Shown: positions 53,455 through 62,869, counted from the first letter of the stretch. The stretch: DNA of 63,449 nucleotides from Candidatus Rifleibacteriota bacterium (GCA_012520995.1 JAAYNI010000088.1:1-63449), one strand, 5' to 3'. Numbers and translations: made by a program. Notes: generated by a model not told the origin, from the letters alone.

Positions 53455-55050
53455 TCAGAAGGCATCTAAGGGTGAGTAATCTTTTACGCATTCTTTGAGC
53501 TTGTTTGAAATTTTATTCACGGCTATAGTTGCATTAAAGATATCATCGCTGGCTGCAAGGACTTCATCCATTGTTGCTGAGAGAACCTTTCCGTATTTTT
53601 CACGGGCTTCTTTTTTTAACAGCGGATTGTCCCTTTGCAAAATATAGCTGGACCCCATGCTTTTGCTTTGTCCTTTCTCTTGAAAGTAGGACATGGACTC
53701 TTTTTTGGACATAGCTCGTCTTTTTTCTAGGCCGCTTCTTTCAGCAGGAGTAGGAACCTGAATTCCTGCGAGAGTAACATAATACATGAACAGTTTTCTT
53801 TCTTCTTCGGTGAGAGCTATAGTATTTTTTATCTTTTCTCTGGTTGGAAATTGCTCAAAAATATAGTTCATCTTTTTATGTCCGCCGCCAGGATACTGCG
53901 TATCGATATATTCATAGTCGGAAAGTGTGCTGCTGGTAGTGTCTGTAGATGAAATATAAGGATTGTTAAAAGTGATATTCATTTCTTCTATTCCTAAGGA
54001 ATAATTTTTAGGGGACTTTAAAAAGTTGGGCAAGATAACTACAGCATCTTTCGATTGTTCTTTAGCTTGTTCTTGTTTTTTATTAGAGACACTTGAGGTT
54101 ATTATTGGTTCATAGGTTGAGAGTTGAGTTTTGTCAAGCTCGTCTAAGAAGACAAAGTCATCATCATCTTCCCAGCCGCCAAAGTGTTCTTTTTTTCCTC
54201 CAAAGATTATATTACCTGTGGGAAAACCGAAAGGTCGGTTTTGGGTGTTTTGGCGACTGGAACCTTTAGGTTGCATTAAATCTTGAGTTGGTTTACGAGC
54301 AGAGCCATACGTTTTATAGTTTCTTCGCGGCACTCTTAATTTTTTGGATAGATCCTTTGTATTAACTTTGTACGGGAAGGCTTCAAAAAAACTGGGATCC
54401 CAAACTAAGACATATTCTCCATCTTCAGTTTTTAGCGGTTTGGCTAATTCTGTTAGAACATCGTTGATGTTCATAGTTGCCACTTTTCTTATCATGTCTT
54501 CTTTTGTTTGGAAGTTTGTTTTAATTATGTCAAAGATCTTTATGGTTCTATCTTCGCAGTCAGAAAGCCATTCATCATCGGGATTTTCATTTTTTAATTT
54601 TTGCATTTCAGAGCTGAAATTTAGTTCAGCTCTTTCGACTGTATTTTTGATATCTGTTATCATGTCTGTCCATTTTTGAGCCAACATTTGGACTATATCG
54701 TCAGCTAAGATCCCGACAGCAACGCTATAAGGATCCATGAAACCGGTTTGTGGATCATACATGCCTTTTTCTTTCAATAAAGCAATATAAGCAAAGTAGG
54801 CTTCTCGGTATTCTTGATTCAGTCTTGGCAAAATGGCTTCATATTTTTCTTTGTCGAGCGAGCCAGTTGATTTTGTTCTGCATCTAACAACATTGTCATA
54901 AGCGAGAATATAACGTAAAGTGGCTTTTTCCAAGCTTACTATATGAGATTGCTCTACAGTGAAGCGGGAAACTCTATCATTGTTAGCATTTAAATTTAAA
55001 GTCACGGCAAAAAACATCATGAGTAGAGCGTAAGTATATTTCCTTTTCAT
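53455..55050 (-). CDS. Unknown exported protein (531 aa)
   Basis: A signal peptide (YALLMMFFAVTLNLNA) starts the protein, and a good GGGAGG precedes the ATG. The N-terminal 200 residues look helical; a Gly/Phe/Asp patch near 290 (FGGWEDDDDFVFLDEL) and a Ser/Thr-rich stretch follow, then a helical C-terminus. No domain is recognised. It sits between the pseudopilin genes and a cyclase, all on the same strand with gaps under 30 bases, so it may be part of the secretion module or a cargo. I assign no function. Confidence 0.8.
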   Translation of the reverse strand: MKRKYTYALLMMFFAVTLNLNANNDRVSRFTVEQSHIVSLEKATLRYILAYDNVVRCRTKSTGSLDKEKYEAILPRLNQEYREAYFAYIALLKEKGMYDPQTGFMDPYSVAVGILADDIVQMLAQKWTDMITDIKNTVERAELNFSSEMQKLKNENPDDEWLSDCEDRTIKIFDIIKTNFQTKEDMIRKVATMNINDVLTELAKPLKTEDGEYVLVWDPSFFEAFPYKVNTKDLSKKLRVPRRNYKTYGSARKPTQDLMQPKGSSRQNTQNRPFGFPTGNIIFGGKKEHFGGWEDDDDFVFLDELDKTQLSTYEPIITSSVSNKKQEQAKEQSKDAVVILPNFLKSPKNYSLGIEEMNITFNNPYISSTDTTSSTLSDYEYIDTQYPGGGHKKMNYIFEQFPTREKIKNTIALTEEERKLFMYYVTLAGIQVPTPAERSGLEKRRAMSKKESMSYFQEKGQSKSMGSSYILQRDNPLLKKEAREKYGKVLSATMDEVLAASDDIFNATIAVNKISNKLKECVKDYSPLDAF

Positions 55051-55075
55051 CTTCTGCCTCCCATATTCCTCATAT

Positions 55076-55774
55076 TTAATTATAATGTTCTATCTTATTC
55101 TTGACAAGGACATGCTTGGCTTGATTCCACTTGGAATGCAGTTGAGGCGGAAGATCCTTGGCTGCTTTGTCAAGCTGTTGTTCGTATGCGTAGTGAGATT
55201 GGACAATCTCTGAGGTCATGAGATCCTCGTAGGTCATCAAATCTGCTCCTCGAGAGTTTATTAAGGCAATTTTACCTTTTACTTGATTTAAATCCATGGA
55301 TTCTTTTGTGATCCAATAGTCGGAAACTATTATGGTGTTATTTTCCGGCAAAAGAGAGATTTCGTTATTTTCGTCAAGCACTAGAAAATGCTCAGCTTTG
55401 GCAGCAAAAATATAGTTGCTATTTTCAGTTTCCTGCTTTGAAGCCAAGGTTGCTATAAACTGACTGAATAGACCTACACCCATGTAATACGAGTGAATTT
55501 CTGATGGCAAAGCATTTAGTTCGTCTCTTGCTTGGATATTGTTGTAATTGGGAATAAAGTGATGCAGAGCATAGAGTGTGTAGTTGAAGTCAGCAATAGC
55601 GATTCCTTGAGCATCTATTTCGGTTCTGAGTCTGATTACTTCCCGAGTTCTGGCTGAAGCTGTTGAGGAAAGAAATAGGATTACAGGAAACATTATTGCT
55701 ATCAAGCCCAAGGCTACGAAAAGTATCATTCCGCTTCTGGAATTTCTTGCTAAGCTTGCTTTTGAATTTTTCAT
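55076..55774 (-). CDS. GspK-like pseudopilin
   Basis: I start it at ATG 55774, nine bases after GGGAG; the longer frame to 55798 has no ribosome site. The N-terminus has a prepilin-type segment SRSGMILFVALGLIAIMFPVI with a Gly before the hydrophobic helix and no Glu at position 5, as in GspK. The soluble part of about 200 residues is mixed helix and strand and shorter than classical GspK (about 300). It is the third of three pseudopilin genes here, which together match the I-J-K tip complex of type II secretion. Confidence 0.65.
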   Translation of the reverse strand: MKNSKASLARNSRSGMILFVALGLIAIMFPVILFLSSTASARTREVIRLRTEIDAQGIAIADFNYTLYALHHFIPNYNNIQARDELNALPSEIHSYYMGVGLFSQFIATLASKQETENSNYIFAAKAEHFLVLDENNEISLLPENNTIIVSDYWITKESMDLNQVKGKIALINSRGADLMTYEDLMTSEIVQSHYAYEQQLDKAAKDLPPQLHSKWNQAKHVLVKNKIEHYN

Positions 55775-55817
55775 CTTTATTAGCTCCCGATTATACATAC
55801 AAGTCAGCTGTATGGCA

Positions 55818-56375
55818 TCAGCTGTTTAAGAGATAAGCACTGTCCAGCAAGGGATAACCGTTTGATTCCATGTAGATTTTTACAAAACTTGGTTTGTCAA
55901 TAAGAATTGTAAAAAGAACCTTGTCTATGTCTTTGGCTAAAATGGTTTTCTTTATATTTGCAGTGGATGATATGCCGCTGGAGAAGGCGATCACATGTCT
56001 CTTGAGAGTTCGAGTGCCTTTGTCGTAATAATAGAAGATTATGTCTCCAGTGAAGTTTCTGAAGATCAATACATTTGAAGTAAAGCAGGTTTGCTCTGGA
56101 GCGTCGGGATCAGAAGAAGGCATGGCGAGTGGATCCGGATGAAGAATGTCTCTGGCGGTTTGAAGCTCTGTCTGCATATGTGCTGCTGCGAAACCCATAG
56201 TTTGCTGAGCAGCTGAGAGAGCGGTAACTTTTTTTTGCTGGCGGGAATTGAAGTGAATCCATGTGCCGAAAGCGAGAAAAACAAAAGTTGACAGAGTAAG
56301 AGCTATCATCAGCTCTATCATTGTGAAAGCTGAGTTTTTCTTTTTGCCGTTGTTGTTAAAGTGAGCGTCGTACAT
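55818..56375 (-). CDS. GspJ-like minor pseudopilin
   Basis: The prepilin signal is clear: KKKNSA then FTMIELMIALTLSTFVFLAFG, with Phe at +1, Glu at +5 and Ala (not Gly) at the -1 position. The 185 residues fit GspJ/PulJ. The soluble domain has the ALSAAQQTMGFAAAHMQTELQTAR helix common in this group. The ATG lies 20 bases inside the gspI-like gene. The product would be a tip pseudopilin acting with its neighbours. Confidence 0.82.
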   Translation of the reverse strand: MYDAHFNNNGKKKNSAFTMIELMIALTLSTFVFLAFGTWIHFNSRQQKKVTALSAAQQTMGFAAAHMQTELQTARDILHPDPLAMPSSDPDAPEQTCFTSNVLIFRNFTGDIIFYYYDKGTRTLKRHVIAFSSGISSTANIKKTILAKDIDKVLFTILIDKPSFVKIYMESNGYPLLDSAYLLNS

Positions 56376-56934
56376 AGCTTTCCAAGGGGTATACCATGGG
56401 TGTGTTTTGGTAAACCCAGGTTATTCTAATCATTACATACTTAATTTTAGGTTTTAAGGCTAGATATTTATTGTCTACAAGAATACTGTCAGATTTGTCT
56501 TTCATGACAATCTCAAAACGGTAATCGTATATCTCAAGAAAGTCGTTCAGGTTTTGGACAGGGAGCGGGGGAGGATTCGAATCGTCATATGCTGTTGATT
56601 CTCCGGCGGCAGCGAATAAAGCCGGATATTTATGAAAGAGGTTTTGGTCATACAGGTCGGCAAAATAACAGAATTTGCCATGTGAGACGGCGGTTTCGTT
56701 TTGAGGTTTTGTGGGAGGTACGGAAACTATTTCGTCAAAGTTCATCGCATACATTTGTTGGCGAATATATCTGGCCATAGATGCTGCGAAGAGAGCATGA
56801 TTTGCTTTGCCTATCTGTTTGGTTGAATTAGTGTAGCTAATCATTGCGGGAGTCATAAAAAGAGATATTATAGCTATAGCTATCACAACCTCTGCTAAGC
56901 TCATAGCTGTCTTTTGGGTTCTTTGCTCTTTCAT
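56356..56934 (-). CDS. GspI-like minor pseudopilin
   Basis: The N-terminus has a prepilin signal, RTQKTA then MSLAEVVIAIAIISLFM, with Met at +1 and Glu at +5, as in GspI/PilV proteins; the -1 residue is Ala. The rest is a helix followed by a strand-rich domain of about 140 residues. The ATG is in the ATGA overlap with the TPR gene stop, behind GGGAG. The order I, J, K after a TPR membrane protein suggests the tip of a type II or type IV-like pilus. The ATPase, platform and major pilin genes are not in the window. Confidence 0.8.
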   Translation of the reverse strand: MKEQRTQKTAMSLAEVVIAIAIISLFMTPAMISYTNSTKQIGKANHALFAASMARYIRQQMYAMNFDEIVSVPPTKPQNETAVSHGKFCYFADLYDQNLFHKYPALFAAAGESTAYDDSNPPPLPVQNLNDFLEIYDYRFEIVMKDKSDSILVDNKYLALKPKIKYVMIRITWVYQNTPMVYPLESYVRRSL

Positions 56935-58415
56935 GCGCCTTCTCCCTCATTAAGCCTGATCTTTGCATTGGGGAACTTCTTTGCCAAATCTTCTGCTAGA
57001 TTTTTGGCTTCTTTGATTTTTCCTACGGATTGCAGATATCTCAAATATTCTTCTCCTGTTCCAGGGTTGGGATGGAGAACATATTCTTTGTCATAGTAAG
57101 CTATAGCTTCCTTTTCTTTTCCTTGCATCTGCATCGATTTTGCCATATAGAAGTTCAAGTTGTGCATTTCAGGATCAATGTCGCTGAGCTCGTTAAGAAC
57201 CTTTTCTGCCTCTTTTGGGCTTTCCAGCTTTAGATAGCAATATGCCAGTTGCAGTTTAGCCGTGACGTGGCGCGGGTTGTTCGTAAGCGCCTTTTCAAAC
57301 TCGCTCAATGCACCGTGGTAATCACCTGTAGCTCTGTAAAGTTCGCCAAGCTTGTAGAGGGCTTGAGATTCCAGTTCGGCAAGGGTTACAGCTTGTCCGG
57401 TTATTACGTTGATATATGTCTGAGGCGGCACATAAGAGTCATGCTCCTTTTGAGCCTCTTGGCGTTTGCGAGTCTGGAATGTATCGCTTGTGACGTCTAC
57501 AATCTGTTTGTCGGGTTTAAGAGAGAGCAGAACAAGTACTGCGATCAATAAAAAAATAACTCCTGCCAAACTATACTTTGTTGTATCTGAAATGTTTTTA
57601 AGTTTCTCTGAGAGGTTGTCAAATAAATGTGAAAAATAATCTTTCGCTTTGTCAGAAAAACTTGCGGTTTCCTTGCTTTGTTTCTTATAAACAGGAGTAG
57701 TGTTGACTACTACTTTGGTTGGAGTCTTTAAAGTTTCTTGGGGATATTTTGACTCGATTGCTTTTATAAGCTGACGCGGGATATTTAGCTCATTTATGAT
57801 TCCTTGGTTGGCGCCAGCAGGATTAGGCGGTATTGGCATATAATCCTTGGCGGAGAGCAGAAGAGATTGGAAATTGCTTATTGATTGGTTTTCCCCAGTC
57901 TCATTGATTTTCTTGAGAGCATTATAAATGTCTAGAGCTTGTCTTGGTTGAACCATGCAGAATAGATTGACCAAGGATACGGTAGACCAGTTTTTGCTTT
58001 GCAAAAAGTGCGGGAAAGATTCTGTCCGCAGTGACAATTTTAGTTCTGCAGCTAAGTAACAGGCGACATCGCCGCTATAGGATTGCTTGTAGATATGTGG
58101 CAATAGATTAGACTTGATATCTTCAATTGGAAATTGATTTAGAAGTCCTAAAGTTTGCAATGAGGGAAGTTCTCTTATGATGTTCTCTACAAGAGGTGGA
58201 AACAGAAGCTGGTAGACAGACTGATCGAAGGAGCGGGTTATAAGCGTGAAAGCAGCAAAGTCTGTAGGAGTCATATCCTTAGTCAGGTCGCCAATGAATG
58301 GCAAAGCTTGAGGAAGAATGCGGCATAGTTCTTCGTAGCCTGCTTTTGATGACAAGTCACCGCTGCTTTCGTAAAGATGCCTGATATTGTTTATAAAAGC
58401 TGTTTTGTCAAACAA
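56931..58415 (-). CDS. One-span TPR membrane protein of the pseudopilin operon
   Basis: I place the start at TTG 58415, seven bases after GAGGAG; the frame extends to TTG 58430 but that would put the ribosome site inside the gene. Residues 1-265 are mostly helical with no recognised domain. One membrane helix follows near 290 (YSLAGVIFLLIAVLVLLSL), then at least three TPR units (YKLGELYRATGDYHGALSEFEKAL) to the end. It is coupled to the gspI-like gene by ATGA. Its topology suggests an assembly or adaptor protein of the pilus or secretion system; that is inference. Confidence 0.8.
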   Translation of the reverse strand: MFDKTAFINNIRHLYESSGDLSSKAGYEELCRILPQALPFIGDLTKDMTPTDFAAFTLITRSFDQSVYQLLFPPLVENIIRELPSLQTLGLLNQFPIEDIKSNLLPHIYKQSYSGDVACYLAAELKLSLRTESFPHFLQSKNWSTVSLVNLFCMVQPRQALDIYNALKKINETGENQSISNFQSLLLSAKDYMPIPPNPAGANQGIINELNIPRQLIKAIESKYPQETLKTPTKVVVNTTPVYKKQSKETASFSDKAKDYFSHLFDNLSEKLKNISDTTKYSLAGVIFLLIAVLVLLSLKPDKQIVDVTSDTFQTRKRQEAQKEHDSYVPPQTYINVITGQAVTLAELESQALYKLGELYRATGDYHGALSEFEKALTNNPRHVTAKLQLAYCYLKLESPKEAEKVLNELSDIDPEMHNLNFYMAKSMQMQGKEKEAIAYYDKEYVLHPNPGTGEEYLRYLQSVGKIKEAKNLAEDLAKKFPNAKIRLNEGEGA

Positions 58416-58501
58416 GCAAAGGCTCCTCAAAAGTTATCTGACCAATAGGAAATGTGAGAGGTAAATTTACTTCGAATATCCTACCAGAAAAATCAGATAA
58501 T

Positions 58502-59119
58502 TTAAACGCTTTTTTGCGATGGTTTAAAAAACCTTGCTACTAAATAAAGTTCTCTGCTGGAAGCTAGAGAGGCTTTAGGATTATACGATTTTGCAAAGTC
58601 AAAGTTTTTTTTAGTTTGTCTGAGGAGCTCTGAGTAGCCTTCTCCCTCAAATACCTTAGCTACAAAAGAACCGCCAGGCTTTAGGAGCTCATAGGAAAGA
58701 TTCAAGGCGGCTGTAACCAGTTCTATGGAGTTATCCGCGTCAGCGTAGTGTATTCCTGTCGTATCAGGCGCCATGTCGCTGAGAACCAGATCCAGTCCTT
58801 TTGGAGCTAATTTTCTGATTTCGTCCTGTTTTTCCTTGCTTCTTAAATCGCCTTGCAGAATTGTGACCTGTTCAATCGGTTCTATAGGGAGAAGATCTAT
58901 AGCGATCACAGATGACTTGCCGCCTGTTTTTCTGGCGATGTATTGAGACCAGCTGCCTGGAGCCGCGCCTAAGTCGAGTATTTTCATGCCTGGCTTTATC
59001 AGAGAATATTTTTTGTCTATTTCTTCCAGCTTGTATGCGGCTCTAGATCTGAAGCTGTCAATGCGGGACTGTTTCAGATAATGGTCGTTGAGCCTTTTTT
59101 TAAACCAAGCTTTAGTCAT
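58502..59119 (-). CDS. rlmE: 23S rRNA (uridine-2'-O-) methyltransferase RlmE (FtsJ)
   Basis: RlmE methylates U2552 of 23S rRNA. The catalytic tetrad K-D-K-E is present: Lys30 (AAYKLEEI), Asp115 (LSDMAP), Lys155 (FVAKVFEG) and a Glu near 190 (SSRELYLVA). The AdoMet site is LDLGAAPGSWSQY. The 205-residue length matches. The ATG lies four bases after the stop of the ushA-like gene, so it shares its transcript, an association with no obvious functional reason. Confidence 0.95.
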   Translation of the reverse strand: MTKAWFKKRLNDHYLKQSRIDSFRSRAAYKLEEIDKKYSLIKPGMKILDLGAAPGSWSQYIARKTGGKSSVIAIDLLPIEPIEQVTILQGDLRSKEKQDEIRKLAPKGLDLVLSDMAPDTTGIHYADADNSIELVTAALNLSYELLKPGGSFVAKVFEGEGYSELLRQTKKNFDFAKSYNPKASLASSRELYLVARFFKPSQKSV

Positions 59120-59123
59120 TCTG

Positions 59124-60773
59124 CTATTCCAGTGTTTTTTCAGACAGGCGTATATTGTTAATTCTAGGCTCAGGTTTTGTATTTATTGCTTTCTGTTTCT
59201 CTAAATACCAGAGCATAGCGTCTCTTACTTTTATATCTGTTTTCTCATGTCTTTTGTAATTTTTAAGGTTTGAGAAACCATCGCCGCCGCTAGCTATAAA
59301 ATCGTTAAATACTACCTTGTAGGTTTTGTCCATGCGAAGAGGTGTTTTGTCGTCCATTGTGACTTTCAATACTCTTGACATAGGGGGCAGATGGAGGTCG
59401 AATTCTATGTAAAGACCCGCCGGAATCAAGAAGCCGTAGTCTCCGCCAGCTACAAGAGCTGTGCCGTCAACTAATAGATTGTAGGTGGAGAGGGCTGTTT
59501 CTTTATCTTCTCTGCTAAGGGTTTTGGTAGGGTTGGAAAGAGATCTTTCTATAGTATCCAGAATATCTTTGCCTTGCATATAGAGAGTTTCTATTGCGTT
59601 GTCAAAGGGCTGAACTACGAACACGTTTTCAACAGTTATGTTGCCTTTGAAAAGAGATTGTCTTACTCCGCCGTAATTGGCAAAGGCAATGTCTCCATTT
59701 GCTCTTTCCCTCATAGCTTCTGCCATTATGTACCCTGCGTCGGAATTTCCCGAGAGAATTCCTCTGTAAAGGTTTACCTTGCTTGTGGCAATTACTTTGC
59801 TCATTTCTGCTTCAAGCTCTTTAAGATAAGAGTCGGCGACTCTTTGCAAATCTATGTTTTCGCCTATTTCGTCGAAAAGCAAAGGAACAGAAGTAGCTGC
59901 TACGTAAGGAAATCTGCCTTTTTGAAGGTTTATGTGAATTATTCCTGCATTTTTGAAGGAGCTGCCGCTATGAATTATGGGAACTCGTTTTTTGGGAGAA
60001 TATTCAAACTCTTTCCTTAGCATGTGACTGTGTCCGCCAAGTATCAGATCCAAGCCTTCCAGCTGGTCTGCTATGACAAGATCTTTATCTAAACCCAGAT
60101 GGGAAAGCAGAATTATAAAATCTACGCCATGTCTTTTCAGCTTGTTTATATTGTCTTGGACTATAGGCACCGGATCTTTGAAAATAACGTCTTTTACATT
60201 TTTTTCGAAAGATATTGTAGCTGTGGTCGGAGTATTTATCCCGACTACACCGATTCTCATGCCTTCATGAGTGTAAACGGCGTAGTTTTCTGTGAAGGAT
60301 AAAGGTCTGCCTGTAAACTTGTCATAAACGTTGCAACATAGAACTCTGAAGTTGCGCTTTGTCATCTGAGTGACAAGATTGTCATAGGAATAGTCGAATT
60401 CATGATTGCCAAGTGTGACAGCATCAACACCTATACGGTTTAGCATGTCTATCATGACGCCGCCTCTTGTTTTGTCTACTATAGGTGTGCCTTGAAAGAA
60501 GTCTCCGCAATCAAAGTATAAAAATCTTGCACCATTTTTTGTTAAATCCTGTCTGTATTTGTCTACCAGGTTTTGCAAGATGGCGTAGCCGCCTTGTAAT
60601 AGTCTCTCGTTTGTATTTCCTTGTTTTACCAGAGTTTTGCTAATGGCTCCGTGAACATCGCTGGTATGGAAAATATAAAAATCTGCTGCAAAGAGTTCTC
60701 CGGCAATCAAGAGGAGTATTGCGAGAGAGAACAGCAGAGATAGCCTTGTCTTGCGGAATTTGTCTGTTATCAT
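59124..60773 (-). CDS. Exported 5'-nucleotidase/2',3'-cyclic phosphodiesterase (UshA family)
   Basis: A signal peptide (LSLLFSLAILLLIAGELFA) leads into a metallophosphatase domain with HTSDVHG, FDCGDFFQGT, TLGNHEFDYS and GGHSHML metal sites. The C-terminal nucleotidase domain shows FANYGGVRQSLFKG and VVQPFDNAIETL, which bind the base. It would hydrolyse extracellular nucleotides for phosphate and nucleoside uptake. I start it at ATG 60773 (AAGGA about ten bases upstream); the longer frame begins with a TTG. At 549 residues it is the usual length. Confidence 0.92.
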   Translation of the reverse strand: MITDKFRKTRLSLLFSLAILLLIAGELFAADFYIFHTSDVHGAISKTLVKQGNTNERLLQGGYAILQNLVDKYRQDLTKNGARFLYFDCGDFFQGTPIVDKTRGGVMIDMLNRIGVDAVTLGNHEFDYSYDNLVTQMTKRNFRVLCCNVYDKFTGRPLSFTENYAVYTHEGMRIGVVGINTPTTATISFEKNVKDVIFKDPVPIVQDNINKLKRHGVDFIILLSHLGLDKDLVIADQLEGLDLILGGHSHMLRKEFEYSPKKRVPIIHSGSSFKNAGIIHINLQKGRFPYVAATSVPLLFDEIGENIDLQRVADSYLKELEAEMSKVIATSKVNLYRGILSGNSDAGYIMAEAMRERANGDIAFANYGGVRQSLFKGNITVENVFVVQPFDNAIETLYMQGKDILDTIERSLSNPTKTLSREDKETALSTYNLLVDGTALVAGGDYGFLIPAGLYIEFDLHLPPMSRVLKVTMDDKTPLRMDKTYKVVFNDFIASGGDGFSNLKNYKRHEKTDIKVRDAMLWYLEKQKAINTKPEPRINNIRLSEKTLE

Positions 60774-60882
60774 TCTTCTATTGTTCCTTGTCAAGCTTAT
60801 ATTTTGTTTCCCGTTTATTGTGAACTTTGAGTATATAACAAGACCTTAGTATTTTCAAGTTTGCGAGTTTGTGAAATGCACT

Positions 60883-62811
60883 TCAGGAAAGGGGAGAGAA
60901 TTTGCTTTCTCCTGTTACCAGAAGCGTTCCGTCCAGAAGACTTATGCTGCTTTCAACAAATGAAAAGCCCATTTTTCTTTTGACGACTTCAGCTGTTACA
61001 TGCAGAAGCATGTTGGTGGGTACGGGTTTGATATATTTCGTTTTGATCTCAGCAGTCATGTATAATGCCTCTGGGTTTTCTCCCATTGCTGCGTAAGCCA
61101 TAGCTTCGTCAAGTAAAAGTGCGGATGCTCCTCCATGTAAAAAGCCGGCATAACTCTGGTATTCAGGCTTAGAAAACCATGTGAAAGAGCATTTGTGTTC
61201 TTTTGTATAAGTTTTCATGGGCAATTTTAGACCTTGATGGTTTTCAATTCCGCATACAAAGCAGGTGTCGTTTGCTAACAGTTCGGCGGGTTTTGTGTTG
61301 GTTCCGCCTTTATTATTAGAGCCTATCGCTTTTTTTAGGTTTTGTGCGGCTGAATTGTGGGTGGAGTGTGAATTGGAATCGGAATTAGTTTTTGAAATTT
61401 CCGAGGTAGCTATTGCTTGGCTATTTTCTAGAAGCTCGTCATCTGTAAACATGACAAAAAACTGAGCTGTGGCTAAAGTGAGAAGGGTTCCGTCATCTAA
61501 TGATATGGTGCATTCAGTAAAGACTCTGCGACGTTTTGTTTCTGTTATGTGAGCTTCTACCTTGAGAGGCACTCCTAATGGAACAGGCTGTATATATCTA
61601 AGTTTGAAATCGGTGGTGACTATATTCATAGCCATGCCCTCTCCCATTGCCGCATAACCCATGGCTTCATCGGAGATGGCAGCTATTATGCCCCCGTGCA
61701 TGATGTCATCATAGCCCTGCAAATAGCTCGGTGCCGTCCAAGCGAATGAACAGCTGTTTCCTCTGACATACTGCTTTACTGGAATATGAAGACCGAAAGG
61801 ATTGTCAGGACTGCAAACAAAACAGCCTCCGTTTTCAATTAAATGCAGCTTTCTTGAGTTGTAGGTATCAGTTTTCTTAATTATTTGGGTTGTTTGAGGA
61901 CTGTTGCTTAAAATTTTTCTGCGGGGAGGTCTTTCGCGCAATGTAGAGCCATTTTGCTCAAGAATTGTTCTAAGGGTTCTGGGGGCTAAAACATGGAAGG
62001 TTGGATTTCGTGGGTCGCCGCCTACCAAATAAATAGAGGAGAAGTCGGAAAGACCGTGTTCTAGAAGTTTTGGAAAAGCTCTGAAAAGATGAGGCGGGAT
62101 TGATATGGGAAAACTGCCGAAAATTTCTTTGGCGGTTTTAAAACGCTCTTTGAATTCTTCAGGGGAAAGGGGAGGGTAATCATTCATTTCACAGAATTGG
62201 GAGGGTTGGAAAGGTGTCAGTATTATTTCTTGCAAATATGGATCTGTTAGGCACAAATCTCTTATTCTCTTTAAAGAGGTTTCAAAGTCTTCGGCTGTTT
62301 CTCCAATTCCGCAATACAGATTGATAGAATAAGAAAGTTTTTTCTCGGACAGTAATTCAATATATCTTTCAGCAGCGGAAATATTTTTACCCGCTACCAT
62401 TTCAAGAGCTTCTCCTTTGCCTCGGAGTGTGGCGGTCGGAACATTTGCTCTGAACATAAAGTCTTTGTTGGAAAGTATATCCAACTGGCAGGCACTTAAT
62501 TCGCCTATGTCAAAGGTTGGCAAAATTCCTCGCTTAAGAGCAGATTTGCCCGCATTCAGAAGATATTCGGCGTAGGAAGCAAAGCCATATGAGGCCAATT
62601 TTAGCTGTATCTGAGGAAATTCTTCCGGATTGTTGCCAGAGAAGAAAACTGCTTCGCTTGAATCTGCTCTGGCGGCTTTTTGGAGTAAAAGTTCTATGTC
62701 TTCTGGTGCTGTAAGATTGTCAGAGTTGTCAGAGAAAGAGCAAAAACGGCAGTTTTTTGTACAGGTTCTCGTTAAAACTATAGCTGTGGACAGAACATGC
62801 TCAATTGTCAT
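60883..62811 (-). CDS. CofG-like radical SAM protein fused to two hotdog thioesterase domains
   Basis: The N-terminal 330 residues are a radical SAM domain with the cluster CTKNCRFCSFSDN (CX3CX2C). Landmarks resemble CofG, the first subunit of FO synthase: FASYAEYLLNAGKSALKRG, INLYCGIGETAEDFE and LQEIILTPFQP. Two hotdog domains of PaaI type follow (about 370-490 and 530-640), each with a CFVC..N..GL entry motif and an HGG(I/A) active segment with a downstream Asp-Glu-Ala helix. A Ser/Asn-rich linker joins them. I start it at ATG 62811, eight bases after GGAG, because upstream codons lack a ribosome site. The substrate is unknown; this fusion is the most unusual protein here. Confidence 0.88.
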   Translation of the reverse strand: MTIEHVLSTAIVLTRTCTKNCRFCSFSDNSDNLTAPEDIELLLQKAARADSSEAVFFSGNNPEEFPQIQLKLASYGFASYAEYLLNAGKSALKRGILPTFDIGELSACQLDILSNKDFMFRANVPTATLRGKGEALEMVAGKNISAAERYIELLSEKKLSYSINLYCGIGETAEDFETSLKRIRDLCLTDPYLQEIILTPFQPSQFCEMNDYPPLSPEEFKERFKTAKEIFGSFPISIPPHLFRAFPKLLEHGLSDFSSIYLVGGDPRNPTFHVLAPRTLRTILEQNGSTLRERPPRRKILSNSPQTTQIIKKTDTYNSRKLHLIENGGCFVCSPDNPFGLHIPVKQYVRGNSCSFAWTAPSYLQGYDDIMHGGIIAAISDEAMGYAAMGEGMAMNIVTTDFKLRYIQPVPLGVPLKVEAHITETKRRRVFTECTISLDDGTLLTLATAQFFVMFTDDELLENSQAIATSEISKTNSDSNSHSTHNSAAQNLKKAIGSNNKGGTNTKPAELLANDTCFVCGIENHQGLKLPMKTYTKEHKCSFTWFSKPEYQSYAGFLHGGASALLLDEAMAYAAMGENPEALYMTAEIKTKYIKPVPTNMLLHVTAEVVKRKMGFSFVESSISLLDGTLLVTGESKFSPLS

Positions 62812-62840
62812 TTGACGTTCTCCGTTTCTTGAGGTCACCC

Positions 62841-62869
62841 TAGATAACACAGACAACAAACTTTTTCAA
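62841..62869 (-). promoter_or_regulatory. Probable promoter of the radical SAM-hotdog gene
   Basis: The minus strand has TTGAAA, exactly 17 bases and TATCTA. Transcription would begin about 23 bases before the ATG. Confidence 0.45.
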
